Positions 52,201 through 61,396 are shown, counted from the first letter of the stretch. The stretch is 64,000 nucleotides of DNA from CAYQUO01 sp964420835 (GCA_964420835.1 CAYQUO010000001.1:62001-126000); one strand, 5' to 3'. Made by a program: numbers and translations. Notes: generated from the letters alone by a model not told the origin.

Positions 52201-53190
52201 ATGAGCGAACCCCTGGTCAGAATTGAAGCGCTAAAGAAATACTTCCCCGTCCGCTCGGATGCCTTCTTTGCCCCCAAGAACTGGGTGAGGGCGGTCGACG
52301 GGGTGGACCTGGAGATCCAGGCGGGCGAAGTGGTGGGCCTGGTCGGTGAATCCGGCTGCGGCAAGACCACCCTGGTGAACGTGCTGCTGCGCCTGGAGGA
52401 CCCCACCGAGGGCCGCATGGTCTTTAACGGCATCGACATCACCCGCATGTCTCAGGCGGCCCTGCGCGACCGGGTGCGCAAGGACATCCAGATCGTCTTC
52501 CAGGACCCCTTCTGGTCGTTGAACCCGCGCATGCTGGTGCGCGACGTGGTCGGCGAGCCGCTCATCGTCCACCGCCACCCCTCCATGACGGAACTGGTGG
52601 AACAGGTGGAGCACCTGCTGGAGATGGTCGGCCTGCCACGCGACAGCGTGTACAAGTACCCGCACGAGTTCTCCGGCGGCCAACGCCAGCGCATTGCCAT
52701 CGCCCGGGCCCTGGCGCTGCACCCCAAACTGGTGGTGCTCGACGAGCCCACCTCGGCCATCGACATCCTCTCGCAGGCCCAGATCCTGGACCTGCTGATG
52801 AAACTCAAGCAGAAACTGGGCCTCACCTACATCCTCATCTCGCACGACCTGAGCGTGGTGCATTACATGTCCGACCGCATCATCGTCATGTACCTGGGCA
52901 GGGTGGTGGAGCAGGGCCCGGCCGACGCCGTCTTCAACCAGCCGCGGCACCCCTACACCCAGGCGCTCTTTGACGCCATACCCTCGCTGCAGATGAGCAG
53001 CCTGGACCAGTTGAAGAGCCTCGAAGGCAGCGTTCCCAGCGCCATCGACCCGCCCCCGGGCTGCCGCTTCCACACCCGCTGCCCGCAGGCCATGCCGGTC
53101 TGCAGCACGGCCGTGCCGCCGATGACCGCCGTCGGTGAACGCCACGAGGCCGCCTGCTACCTGCTGGGCGGCGGGAAGGCGGCCATTTAA
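52201..53190 (+). CDS. ABC transporter ATPase (DppF-like)
   Basis: A 329-aa ATPase with Walker A GESGCGKTT, Q-loop QDPFWSLNPR, signature FSGGQRQRIAIARALAL, Walker B LVVLDEPTSAID and switch His in ILISHDLSVVHYM. The C-terminal oligopeptide extension has CRFHTRCPQAMPVC. It pairs with the DppD-like ATPase (3 nt upstream) to power the permease. Last gene of the five-gene transporter operon. Confidence 0.94.
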   Translation: MSEPLVRIEALKKYFPVRSDAFFAPKNWVRAVDGVDLEIQAGEVVGLVGESGCGKTTLVNVLLRLEDPTEGRMVFNGIDITRMSQAALRDRVRKDIQIVFQDPFWSLNPRMLVRDVVGEPLIVHRHPSMTELVEQVEHLLEMVGLPRDSVYKYPHEFSGGQRQRIAIARALALHPKLVVLDEPTSAIDILSQAQILDLLMKLKQKLGLTYILISHDLSVVHYMSDRIIVMYLGRVVEQGPADAVFNQPRHPYTQALFDAIPSLQMSSLDQLKSLEGSVPSAIDPPPGCRFHTRCPQAMPVCSTAVPPMTAVGERHEAACYLLGGGKAAI

Positions 53191-53226
53191 GCCGGAGCCT
53201 GCCGCCTGGCAGCATGGATCGTATTT

Positions 53227-53244
53227 CCCCCTGCCCGCCGGGGG
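53227..53244 (+). terminator. Weak hairpin after the transporter operon
   Basis: CCCCC/GGGGG stem with an 8-nt loop followed by GTTTCA; a possible terminator. Confidence 0.3.
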
Positions 53245-53355
53245 GTTTCATCCCTCCGCCTGCCGCCCGTTCGCAGGGCGGGCGACCGGTTTATAATGCG
53301 GGTGCACGCCGGATTGGTTCTGCTGCAAAAGTTCCTTGCTGGAAAGGAATCCCGC

Positions 53356-54141
53356 ATGCTCAAACGAACCCTGGAAAAACTCCCGCTGCACCCTGGCTGG
53401 CTTTTTACCGCGCTGCTTGCGCTGCCTGCCCTGCTGGCGGCCTGTGCCGTGCCGCCCACGCTACCCCCGGTCCTCCCAGCCGCCCCGACTCCCGGCATGC
53501 CCACTCCCACTGCCGCTCCGCCCATGGCTTTGCTCACCCGGGCGGTCCCCCTGGCGGTTTCGCCTTCTCCGGTGGCTACCAGTACGCAGACCCCCCCACC
53601 TTTTGATGCCGATTCCATCAGCCTGCCCATCGTCTGTGACCTGGAGCCGGTGGCCGTTCCAACGCTGCCGGCCAAAATCCCCGCCTACCTGGAGGTTGAC
53701 CCCGATACGGGGCTGCACATGACGGGAACCTGGCAGACCATCCGCCTGGAGGATTACTCCCTGCAGGTGACAGGCAGGGTGGAACGTCCGCTCAGCCTGG
53801 CCTACAACGAATTGCGCTGCCTGCCGAAGGTGGAGACCAGCCGCGAACTGGTCTGCCCCGGTTATTTTGCGGACTTTGCCCATTGGTCGGGAGCCTCCAT
53901 GGGTGCCGTCCTTGAACTGGCCGGTGTACAGCAGGGTTCCCGGTACGTCAACCTGTACTCGGCGGATGGGTATGTTTCCTACGTTTCCCCGGAGGTCGCC
54001 CGTTCGCCGGAGAACCTGCTGGCCTATGAACTGGATGGCGAAACGCTGCCCATCCTGCACGGGTTCCCCATCCGGGCCGTGCTGCCGGGGCAGGAGGGCA
54101 ACCGCTGGGTGAAGTGGCTGGTGAAGATCGAGGTGGAGTAG
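53356..54141 (+). CDS. Lipoprotein with oxidoreductase molybdopterin-binding fold
   Basis: A 261-aa lipoprotein: signal peptide with LLAAC (Cys about residue 28), Pro/Thr-rich linker (about 29-90), then a small sulfite-oxidase/YedY-type fold (WQTIRLEDYSLQVTGRVERPLSLAYNELRCLP; LVCPGYFADFAHWSGASMGAVLELAG). In that family the Cys of this second stretch ligates molybdenum. It is much shorter than sulfite oxidase and lacks a heme or dimerisation domain. Whether it binds Moco is untested. The ATG at 53356 is preceded by GGAAAGGA. A TATAAT lies about 60 nt upstream (near 53293). Confidence 0.7.
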   Translation: MLKRTLEKLPLHPGWLFTALLALPALLAACAVPPTLPPVLPAAPTPGMPTPTAAPPMALLTRAVPLAVSPSPVATSTQTPPPFDADSISLPIVCDLEPVAVPTLPAKIPAYLEVDPDTGLHMTGTWQTIRLEDYSLQVTGRVERPLSLAYNELRCLPKVETSRELVCPGYFADFAHWSGASMGAVLELAGVQQGSRYVNLYSADGYVSYVSPEVARSPENLLAYELDGETLPILHGFPIRAVLPGQEGNRWVKWLVKIEVE

Positions 54142-54327
54142 AGGGCGACACTCCCACCCGGCTGCCGGGGCCGGCCGGGCATGAACAAACCGGGTGGCGT
54201 CAGCGGTATTGGCCGGCCTCCATCGGGAACAATCAACCGGGTGTTGGACACGCCCGTTCCATTTCCGCTATAATCAGGTCAGGATGCCACAATCCACCCA
54301 TACCCCATCCCTTTTTTGGAGGATGCC

Positions 54328-55380
54328 ATGACCCAGATCCTTGAATACGAACTGGCTCGCGCCGCTCACATCCTGGTCAACGACCAGCTTCACCTGCAAA
54401 AGGGCGAGACGGTTATGCTGACCGCCGACACCCAGACCGACCCCCGCCTGCTGGATGCGGTTGCCGGCGCCGCCCACACCGCCGGCGCCATCCCCATGGT
54501 GGTCAACCTGGTCAGCCCCATGGGCGTGGGCAAGGCCGCCGACCCCATGCTGCCGGTCGAGCCGCTGGCAGCCGCCCTCAGCCACACCGATGCCTGGGTG
54601 GAGTTTAACACCCAGTGGCTGCTCTATTCCACGCCCTTTGAACGGGCCATGGCTGCCAACAAAAAACTGCGGTACATGTGCCTGTGCGAGATGACCGTGG
54701 ACATGATGGTGCGCCTCATCGGGCGCATCGATGCCGCCGCCCTCTCCCGCTTCATGCGCCGGGTGGCGGAGATGAACCGGCAGGCCACCAGCGGGCGGAT
54801 CACCACGCCCTCCGGCCAGGATATTTCCTTTAAAATGCTGCCAAAAACACGCCCGGTCTCCTGCGATGATGGCCTGGCCGACAAGCCCGGCATGCGGTTC
54901 CTGGCCGGGCAGATCACCATCGTGCCGGATTTTGATTCCATCAACGGCACCCTGGTCTTTGATGGCACCATCGCCCCGCCGGTGGGCTTCCTCAAGGAGC
55001 CGGTGGTGATGGACATCGCCCAGGGCCGCATCGCCGGGATCAGCGGCGGGCCCCAGGCGGATGAGTTCCGCGCTTGGCTGGATTCCTTCAACGACCCGGC
55101 CATGTTCCGCCTGGCCCACTGCTCCTACGGCTTCAACCCCGGCGCCCGCCTCACCGGCATTTGCCTGGAGGATGAGCGCGTTTGGGGGGCCACGGAATGG
55201 GGCATCGGCTACCTGCACCCCGTGGATGCCCCGCCGGATGGCATCCAGGCGCCCTCGCACTGCGACGGCATCTGCCTCAAATCCTCCGTCTGGCTGGACG
55301 GCGTGCAGATCCTGGACGAGGGCGTGGTCGTCCACCCCGATCTCGTGCCGCTGGCCGAACCGCTCATCCACCCGCGTTAG
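54328..55380 (+). CDS. M29-like aminopeptidase homologue with altered metal ligands
   Basis: A 350-aa protein with M29 (thermophilic aminopeptidase/PepS) overall pattern. In the C-terminal block AHCSYGFNPGARLTGICLED and GATEWGIG, the Glu before the GxGxNP-like motif is His and the usual His of GTVHIAIG is Glu, while the later H-x-D (HCDG) and ExE positions remain. Compared gaplessly with the neighbour at 56641, this is an exact E/H exchange. Classical M29 enzymes use two metal ions to remove N-terminal amino acids. GGAGG at 54318-54322 sets the ATG at 54328. Probably not an ordinary aminopeptidase. Confidence 0.75.
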   Translation: MTQILEYELARAAHILVNDQLHLQKGETVMLTADTQTDPRLLDAVAGAAHTAGAIPMVVNLVSPMGVGKAADPMLPVEPLAAALSHTDAWVEFNTQWLLYSTPFERAMAANKKLRYMCLCEMTVDMMVRLIGRIDAAALSRFMRRVAEMNRQATSGRITTPSGQDISFKMLPKTRPVSCDDGLADKPGMRFLAGQITIVPDFDSINGTLVFDGTIAPPVGFLKEPVVMDIAQGRIAGISGGPQADEFRAWLDSFNDPAMFRLAHCSYGFNPGARLTGICLEDERVWGATEWGIGYLHPVDAPPDGIQAPSHCDGICLKSSVWLDGVQILDEGVVVHPDLVPLAEPLIHPR

Positions 55381-55525
55381 GGTGGGCCTCATTGGGCGCG
55401 ACAGATCGCCGGGCGCCCCGGCGGTTTCGCCAGGGGGCGGGGCGGGCAATCTGATCACTGCTGCGGCCGTTGCTTCGAAACCCGGCTTGGCCTCGCATTG
55501 ACCGCATACCAACCAGGAGACACCC

Positions 55526-56644
55526 ATGAAGACACTTGAAAGACAGGACCTGTACGACATCCTCCTCGGCTGCACCATCCTGGGGACCGGCGGGGGCGGC
55601 TCGCTGGAGGAAGGCCTTGAACTGGTTTTCAGCGCCTTTGACCGCGGCAAACGTTTCCGCCTGGCGGATTTCTCCGAGGTGCCCGACGAGGCCTGGATCG
55701 CCACGCCCTACATGTGCGGCAGCATTTCGCCCACCACCCCCGAACTGGAGGCCCGCTACGCCCGGCTGCCCGTGCTCGAGGGGCCGGAAGCCTTCCACGC
55801 TTATCGGGCCCTCGAGGAGTATTTCGGGCAGGCCTTCTACGGTGTGATCTCCACCGAGCTTGGCGGCGGCAACACCGCCCAGGCCTTCTACGTGGCTGCC
55901 CTGCTCGATCGGGTGATTATCGACGCCGATCCGGCTGGGCGTTCCGTGCCCGAACTGCAGCATTCCACCTACTACTTGTATGACCTGCCCATCCACCCCC
56001 TGGCCTGCGCCAGCCAGTTCGGTGATGTGGCCATCCTGACGCGCGTGGTCAACGACCTGCGCGCCGAGGCGCTGGTGCGCGCCATGGCCGTTGCCAGCAA
56101 GAACCGCATCGGCGTGGCAGACCATCCCGCTCAGGCCAGAGTGCTGCGCAACGCCGTCATCCGGGGCGCCATCAGCCGGGCTTGGGAGATCGGCCGGGCC
56201 TTCCGCCAGGCCCGCGAGCAGGGAAAGCCGGGAGCCCCGGCTGCCGCCAGGGCCGGCGATGGGGTGATCCTCTTCCAGGGCCGTGTGCAGCAGCATGGCT
56301 ACGAGACCGTGGATGGCTTCACCATTGGGGATGTGTACATTCACGGCGAGGGCGATTACGACGGAAGCGATTATCATGTCTGGTTCAAGAACGAACACAT
56401 CGTTGCCTGGCGCGATGACCGCTGGGACGTCAGCGTGCCGGACCTCATCTGCATCTTCGACGACGAGACCAACATGCCCAACCTCAACCCCCATTTCCGG
56501 GAGGGGCAGCAGGTCACGGTCATCGGGCTGCCCTCGCCCGCCGAGTGGCGCACGCCGCGCGGCCTGGGAATTCTCGGCCCGGCCCATTTTGGTTTTGACC
56601 ATCCCTATGTGCCGCTCGAGATGGGCGGCGGGAAGAAGGAATGA
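55526..56644 (+). CDS. DUF917-family protein
   Basis: A 372-aa protein of the DUF917 family, often found beside hydantoinases. Its start (LYDILLGCTILGTGGGGSLEEGLE) is the family signature, followed by STELGGGNTAQAF and, near the C-terminus, VPDLICIFDDETNMPNLN and GQQVTVIGLPSP. A desulfurase acting on S-methyl-thiohydantoin-like compounds has been described for one relative, but the general function is not settled. The ribosome site AGGAGA precedes the ATG. It overlaps the next gene by 4 nt (ATGA). An amide or hydantoin-related role is inference from family and context. Confidence 0.82.
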   Translation: MKTLERQDLYDILLGCTILGTGGGGSLEEGLELVFSAFDRGKRFRLADFSEVPDEAWIATPYMCGSISPTTPELEARYARLPVLEGPEAFHAYRALEEYFGQAFYGVISTELGGGNTAQAFYVAALLDRVIIDADPAGRSVPELQHSTYYLYDLPIHPLACASQFGDVAILTRVVNDLRAEALVRAMAVASKNRIGVADHPAQARVLRNAVIRGAISRAWEIGRAFRQAREQGKPGAPAAARAGDGVILFQGRVQQHGYETVDGFTIGDVYIHGEGDYDGSDYHVWFKNEHIVAWRDDRWDVSVPDLICIFDDETNMPNLNPHFREGQQVTVIGLPSPAEWRTPRGLGILGPAHFGFDHPYVPLEMGGGKKE

Positions 56645-57663
56645 CCATGAACGATTTTTCTGAACTGCAACCGGCTGCCGCCGCCATGCTGCGGGTCAAC
56701 CTGGCCCTCAGGGATGGCGAAAAGGTGGCCTTTGTAACCGATGTGCCCACGGCTGCGGACTGGGAGCGCCTGCCCTGGAGGACGCTGGTGGAGGTGGGGG
56801 AGCGGGCCTTCATGGCCCGGCGGGTTTGGGAGATGGTGCAGCCCGGGTTCCCGGCCAACCGGATTGAACTCATCTGCTACCCCCTGACCGGACAGCACGG
56901 CAGGGAGCCCGATGCCGCCACCGCCGACCGTCTGCTGGGCTGGGACGTACTGGTGATGATGAATACCTACTCGCTCAGCCACACCGAGGCCCGCGAAAAG
57001 GCCAGCAAACAGGGCGCCCGCATCGCCAGCATGCCCGGCGTGGAGGCGGCCATGTTCGCCCCCGGCGGCCCCATGGCGGCCGACTACAAGGCCATCAGCG
57101 CCGAGACGGAGCGCATGGCCGCCCTGCTTACCGCGGCCAAACAGGCGCGAGTGACCACGCCCTTCGGCACCGACCTCACCTTCAGCCTGGAGGGGCGCAA
57201 GGGCGGCCCGGATACCGGGCTGATCCACAAGCCTGGCGAATTCGGCAACCTGCCCGGCGGCGAGGCTTACGCCGCCCCGGTGGAGGGCACCGCCGAGGGG
57301 CGCCTGGTGGTGCCGGCCGGCTGGTACCCGGGCCTGGACGCCGCGCTGACCTTCACCTTCGCCGGCGGGCTGGTCACCGCCATCGAGGGCGGCGGGGCGG
57401 TGGGTGACCACTTCCGCAGCCTGCTGGTTTTCGACGATCCCGCCCTGGCTCACCGCCGCAACTGCGCCGAACTGGGCATTGGCACGAACCCCAATGCCAA
57501 ACGCCCGGACAACGTGCTGGAGGCCGAGAAGATCCTGGGCACCGTGCACATTGCCATCGGCGACTCGTCACACCTGGGCGGCGTCACCCCCTCCGACCTG
57601 CACGAGGATTTCGTGCTGACCCGGCCCACCCTGGCCCTCGATGGCGTGAAGGTGATCGGTTAG
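56641..57663 (+). CDS. M29-family aminopeptidase-like protein
   Basis: A 340-aa protein with M29 motifs in normal form: LPGGEAYAAPVEGTAEG, CAELGIGTNPNA, LEAEKILGTVHIAIGD and LHEDFVL, holding the expected Glu, Glu, His, His and Asp metal ligands. It should be a metallo-aminopeptidase or amidase releasing amino acids from short peptides. ATGA coupling to the DUF917 gene. It is a paralogue of the protein at 54328, which has one Glu and one His exchanged. Confidence 0.82.
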   Translation: MTMNDFSELQPAAAAMLRVNLALRDGEKVAFVTDVPTAADWERLPWRTLVEVGERAFMARRVWEMVQPGFPANRIELICYPLTGQHGREPDAATADRLLGWDVLVMMNTYSLSHTEAREKASKQGARIASMPGVEAAMFAPGGPMAADYKAISAETERMAALLTAAKQARVTTPFGTDLTFSLEGRKGGPDTGLIHKPGEFGNLPGGEAYAAPVEGTAEGRLVVPAGWYPGLDAALTFTFAGGLVTAIEGGGAVGDHFRSLLVFDDPALAHRRNCAELGIGTNPNAKRPDNVLEAEKILGTVHIAIGDSSHLGGVTPSDLHEDFVLTRPTLALDGVKVIG

Positions 57664-57743
57664 CCATCCCGGCCTGCCGCAGGGGGGGCGGGAGCCTGGA
57701 GAAGAGGCCCAAACCGGCAATGACCCTGAACAGGAGTTCCAAG

Positions 57744-59078
57744 ATGAAAAAATTCCTAATTGAGAATGCTGTTCTTGTGACCGACCCCCTGGAGGGCACA
57801 CTGGTCCATGATCAATCCGTGGTGATTGAAGGCGACGGGATCGCCGAAGTGGGGCTAGGGGCTGCGCTCCGGCAAAGCCACCCCGACGCGGAGCGGATCG
57901 ACGGGAAGGGGCAATGGCTGCTGCCGGGCCTGGTGGATGCCCACACCCACCTGTATGGGGCCCTGATCGGGGCCAAGCCCCCCGCCGCCGACCCGCCGCA
58001 GAACTTCCCCCAGGTCCTGGAGCGGGTCTGGTGGCCTTGGGACCGCATGTTGACCCCCGCCGACAACGCCCTCTCGGCCCGCATCGGCTGCGTTGCCTCT
58101 CTCCATAATGGCATCACCACCATTTTTGATCATCACGCCAGCCCCGGCGCCGTGGAGAACAGCCTGAGCCTGCTGGCAGAGGAGATTGAACACTGCGGCC
58201 TGCGGGCCTGCCTGGCGTACGAGGTGACCGATCGCAACGGGCTGCCGGGCCGCGATGCGGGCATGGCCGAAAACCGCCGTTTCATCCTGGAATGCCGCTC
58301 CCGGCAGGATGACCGGATCCGCGGGCTGTACGGGCTGCATGCCGTCTTCAGCCTGAGCGATGAAAGCCTGCGGCTGTGCGCCGATGAGGCCGCGGACCTG
58401 GGCACCGGCTGTCACCTGCACGTGGCGGAGCACCTGACCGAGGTGCAAAAGTTCGCCCGCGATCACACCGTTTCCATCCTGGAGTTCCTGGCGGAGATCG
58501 GCATGCTCGGTCCGCAAACCCTGCTGGCCCATACCGTGCACATCGATGACCGCGGCATTGACCTGCTGAGAACGACCGGCACCTTCAACGTCCACAACCC
58601 GTTGTCCAACCTGAACAACGGCGTCGGCATCGCGCCGGTATCCCGGATGCTCGCCCGGGGCCAGCCCGTGTGCCTTGGCACGGACGGGTTTAACGACCTG
58701 CCCCAGGAGGCCAGGCTGGCAAAATTGCTGCAGATCAGCGCCCAGGGGAACCCCGGCGCCTTCACGGATGAACAGGCCCTGAAGATGTTGTATGGCAACA
58801 ACACGCGCCTGGCCGAAACGATCTTTGGCTGCCGCCTGGGCAGGGTCGCGGCGGGATACACCGCAGACCTGATCCTCGTGGCGTATGACCCGGTTGCCCC
58901 GGTTGAGCATGTGAACCGCTACGGTCACATCCTGGGGGCGCTGACGGCGGGGCAGGTAAGAACGGCCTTTGTGGGCGGCAAACCGGTGCTGCAGGATGGT
59001 GTCGTGCTGGGCATCGATGAAGAAAGGCTGCACAGCCAGGCCCGCAGCGCCTGCAGGGAGATCTGGGGGCGGTTCTAA
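57744..59078 (+). CDS. ssnA: SsnA-like amidohydrolase
   Basis: A 444-aa metal-dependent hydrolase close to the SsnA group: DAHTHLYGALIGAK (first HxH), WWPWDRMLTPADN, TTIFDHHASPGAVENSL, GLRACLAYEVTDRNG, HLHVAEHLTEV (His ligand), NVHNPLSNLNNGVGI, VCLGTDGFN (Asp ligand), and C-terminal SQARSACREIWGRF. DHHASP, TDRNG and N-LSN-NN are SsnA-type blocks rather than generic cytosine deaminase. E. coli SsnA lies in the selenium-dependent molybdenum hydroxylase/purine region and is thought to act on aminopurine- or hydantoin-like rings. CAGGAG at 7-nt spacing selects ATG 57744 over a start at 57720. Confidence 0.8.
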   Translation: MKKFLIENAVLVTDPLEGTLVHDQSVVIEGDGIAEVGLGAALRQSHPDAERIDGKGQWLLPGLVDAHTHLYGALIGAKPPAADPPQNFPQVLERVWWPWDRMLTPADNALSARIGCVASLHNGITTIFDHHASPGAVENSLSLLAEEIEHCGLRACLAYEVTDRNGLPGRDAGMAENRRFILECRSRQDDRIRGLYGLHAVFSLSDESLRLCADEAADLGTGCHLHVAEHLTEVQKFARDHTVSILEFLAEIGMLGPQTLLAHTVHIDDRGIDLLRTTGTFNVHNPLSNLNNGVGIAPVSRMLARGQPVCLGTDGFNDLPQEARLAKLLQISAQGNPGAFTDEQALKMLYGNNTRLAETIFGCRLGRVAAGYTADLILVAYDPVAPVEHVNRYGHILGALTAGQVRTAFVGGKPVLQDGVVLGIDEERLHSQARSACREIWGRF

Positions 59079-59249
59079 TTCCCGTCCCCCGGCGGTTGGG
59101 GGTCCGGGCGCCTGCGAACCCGCACCCACGCCCCGGGTGGGGTTTGCCGGGCATGTTCCCCTGCCCGTGCGCCGGGTTGTGACTCAACTTTGCCGGCAGC
59201 CGGGAGGCTGCAGGGAAGAATATTTTGCAAAAAGAGAGGTGCACACCCC

Positions 59250-59777
59250 ATGGCCCGCGTGCTCATGATCATCCCCCCCGAGCGCTTTCGCGACGAGGAA
59301 CTTTTTGAGACCCGCTCCGTGCTGGAAGGCTGCGGGCATGGCATCACCATCGCCAGCACCCGCCGGGGTGCCTGCCCGGGCTCGCGGGGCGGCTCGGCGG
59401 TCGCCGAACGGGCGCTCACCGAGGTGGACCCCGCCGGGTATGATGCCCTCGTCTTTGTGGGCGGGGGCGGCTCCACGCTGCTGTTCAATGACCTGCAGGC
59501 GCAGGGCCTGGCCCGCCGCGCCGCCGGTCTGGGCAGGGTGGTGGCGGCCATCTGCCTGGCCCCGGTCATCCTGGCCAATGCCGGTGTGCTTGCCGGCCGC
59601 AGGGCCACCGTTGCCGGCACCAAGTCCGGGGTCATCGAGGCTGCCGGCGCCGTCTACACCGGCCCGGGCGTCACCGTGGACGGGCGCATCATCACCGCCA
59701 ACGCCCCCAAGGCCTCGCGCCTCTTCGGACAACGCATCTGCGAGGTGCTGGCTGGCGTCCCCGCAGAACAGCCCTGA
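59250..59777 (+). CDS. DJ-1/PfpI-family protein
   Basis: A 175-aa class I glutamine-amidotransferase-like fold: VLMIIPPERFRDEELFETRSVL, central VVGGGGS-type strand (ALVFVGGGGSTLLF) and nucleophile elbow AAICLAPVILANAG with the reactive Cys, then VTVDGRIITANAP. The family holds proteases, glyoxalases and deglycases, and function here is open. It lies 171 nt after the ssnA-like gene and has its own ribosome site (AGAGAGG). The frame is open to 59190, but ATG 59250 is the proper start. Confidence 0.82.
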   Translation: MARVLMIIPPERFRDEELFETRSVLEGCGHGITIASTRRGACPGSRGGSAVAERALTEVDPAGYDALVFVGGGGSTLLFNDLQAQGLARRAAGLGRVVAAICLAPVILANAGVLAGRRATVAGTKSGVIEAAGAVYTGPGVTVDGRIITANAPKASRLFGQRICEVLAGVPAEQP

Positions 59778-59861
59778 TCCGCCCGCCGGATGCCCCGCTG
59801 CACCCCTGCTGGGCCGGCCGTACCAGAAACGCTGCCATCCGGGATCATCTGTACAAATTGC

Positions 59862-60779
59862 CTATGAGGACTTTGATGACCAGGGACCACCTGGCTTCCA
59901 GACTGCATTGAACCTTCTCCCTGGTGTACCAGTATTAATAAGTGGTAATAAACAACGCTGGAGAATGCGAATAACCTCCAGCAATGAAGCAGGAGCGGAC
60001 CGGATCCCTGTTCTTCGCAGAAACGCCTGCCATTGTGCCTGGTTTCCGGCCGCGAATGTATCGCTTAAACCGGCTGGGACTTCGCCCGGAATCGCCGTCT
60101 TCCGTCGCCGGAAAGTATCCCTGATCGCTTTCTGCAACGTGGAACCTGCATACTCAAACTTTTCTGCAAGCAACCAGAGGTCATAAAAATCCTTCATACG
60201 GCTGTTTACGGCACCCAGGAAAACCATTGCCTGAAATTTTTCTGCGACTGCACTTTCCGGGGGATAACCGTATACCCACGGGGAAGGCATGGCAAACAGG
60301 GTCGGATATTGTTGCCTGACGGGCTTTGGGAACACAACATCTGCAAAACCGATGTCAATTTGCATTGGAATTTTCCCTTTGCCAAGAAACCCCGAAAAAT
60401 TGATCCGTGCTCCTGAATAATCCGCGTTCACTATGATGCGCTCGCCCCGGATGGAATCCATGTCGAAAGTAAGACCATCCGGCTCCACTTCCTGCAGGCA
60501 CACTTCACGGATGATGCGCTTCAGCACATCCAGGTCATTGGTGACATGTCCCAACAGACCAATATCCCGCGTTGGACGACCGGTTGTTTCCCCCCATATC
60601 TGGAACATGAGCGCACCCTTCAAGATAAATTGATCTCCATGGGAGGAACGGAATAAACGGTAAAGGAATCGCTCAATGGCATAATATTGCAATAATTCAT
60701 CAAATGGCCGGTTCGTTTCATGCGCTTTGTTCAGCAGGCGTTGCCGGATCGAAGCCGATAGGTTTTCAATTTCACTCAT
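59862..60779 (-). CDS. AbiEii-type nucleotidyltransferase toxin, DxD motif altered
   Basis: A 305-aa protein of the AbiEii/AbiGii (type IV TA) family: LKGALMFQIWGETTGRPTRDIG, QIDIGFADVVFP and AEKFQAMVFLGAVNSRMKDFYDLWLL are family blocks. In the metal-binding DxD (normally RPTRDID) the second Asp is Gly74 (GGT at 60558-60560, one transition from GAT). These toxins transfer nucleotides to RNA, arresting growth. Loss of this Asp would probably disarm it, unless the change is a sequencing error. It overlaps the antitoxin gene by 4 nt and is AT-richer than its neighbours. Confidence 0.85.
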   Translation of the reverse strand: MSEIENLSASIRQRLLNKAHETNRPFDELLQYYAIERFLYRLFRSSHGDQFILKGALMFQIWGETTGRPTRDIGLLGHVTNDLDVLKRIIREVCLQEVEPDGLTFDMDSIRGERIIVNADYSGARINFSGFLGKGKIPMQIDIGFADVVFPKPVRQQYPTLFAMPSPWVYGYPPESAVAEKFQAMVFLGAVNSRMKDFYDLWLLAEKFEYAGSTLQKAIRDTFRRRKTAIPGEVPAGLSDTFAAGNQAQWQAFLRRTGIRSAPASLLEVIRILQRCLLPLINTGTPGRRFNAVWKPGGPWSSKSS

Positions 60780-61384
60780 GCAACCGCCTCGAGATAAGGC
60801 TTGATGACCCCCTCAATCCGATCAACCCGGGAATAATGCAACAGGGTTCCGATATTAAACCCTTCACGTTTACGATATTCCCTCAGAGCCTCCAAAGCCA
60901 CATCCATCCCGATCTTGTTTCGAAATTTAAAGCAATCCGCGATCGTTTTCTCCGCTGAATAGATTTTTACCTGAATATCACCCAGGTTGTGTATCTCAAT
61001 ACCGGCAGAATACACTTTTGGAGACAGCCAAAAGAACCTGGATGGTGGGTATTCCAGCCGGGGTTTCTCGGCTTCAATGGGAAGAGCCATATAAACCTGG
61101 TGGGGGATCTGGGTGGTCAGGTGATGGAATGAGAGGGCTGAAACCAGGCATATTACCCCTTTGGGAACCTTCATTGAAACTAGGATCAGGTCGGTATGAT
61201 GATGAAATTCGATATCCGGCAGGCAATAAAGCCCCCGGCTTGGGCGAATTAGGTGGCCGGCCTGATGCATCGCGTAAAGCGTACGAGGAGCAACCCCCAA
61301 CCGGATGGCCTGTTGACATCGCAGAATGCCATGGTGAGAGCGGAAAATGGCATGGGCGCGTTCAAATGAGTTGGTTTTCATCAT
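60776..61384 (-). CDS. AbiEi-type antitoxin / transcriptional regulator
   Basis: A 202-aa protein with an N-terminal winged-helix-like segment (ILRCQQAIRLGVAPRTLYAMHQAGHLIRPSRGLYCLP), the DNA-binding part of AbiEi, followed by the conserved C-terminal domain (IKIYSAEKTIADCFKFRNKIG-type pattern, ALEALREYRKRE). AbiEi represses its own operon by binding inverted repeats and neutralises AbiEii. ATG 61384 or 61381; neither has a clear Shine-Dalgarno. A promoter with an inverted repeat precedes it. Confidence 0.85.
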   Translation of the reverse strand: MMKTNSFERAHAIFRSHHGILRCQQAIRLGVAPRTLYAMHQAGHLIRPSRGLYCLPDIEFHHHTDLILVSMKVPKGVICLVSALSFHHLTTQIPHQVYMALPIEAEKPRLEYPPSRFFWLSPKVYSAGIEIHNLGDIQVKIYSAEKTIADCFKFRNKIGMDVALEALREYRKREGFNIGTLLHYSRVDRIEGVIKPYLEAVA

Positions 61385-61396
61385 CCATTGTATAGT

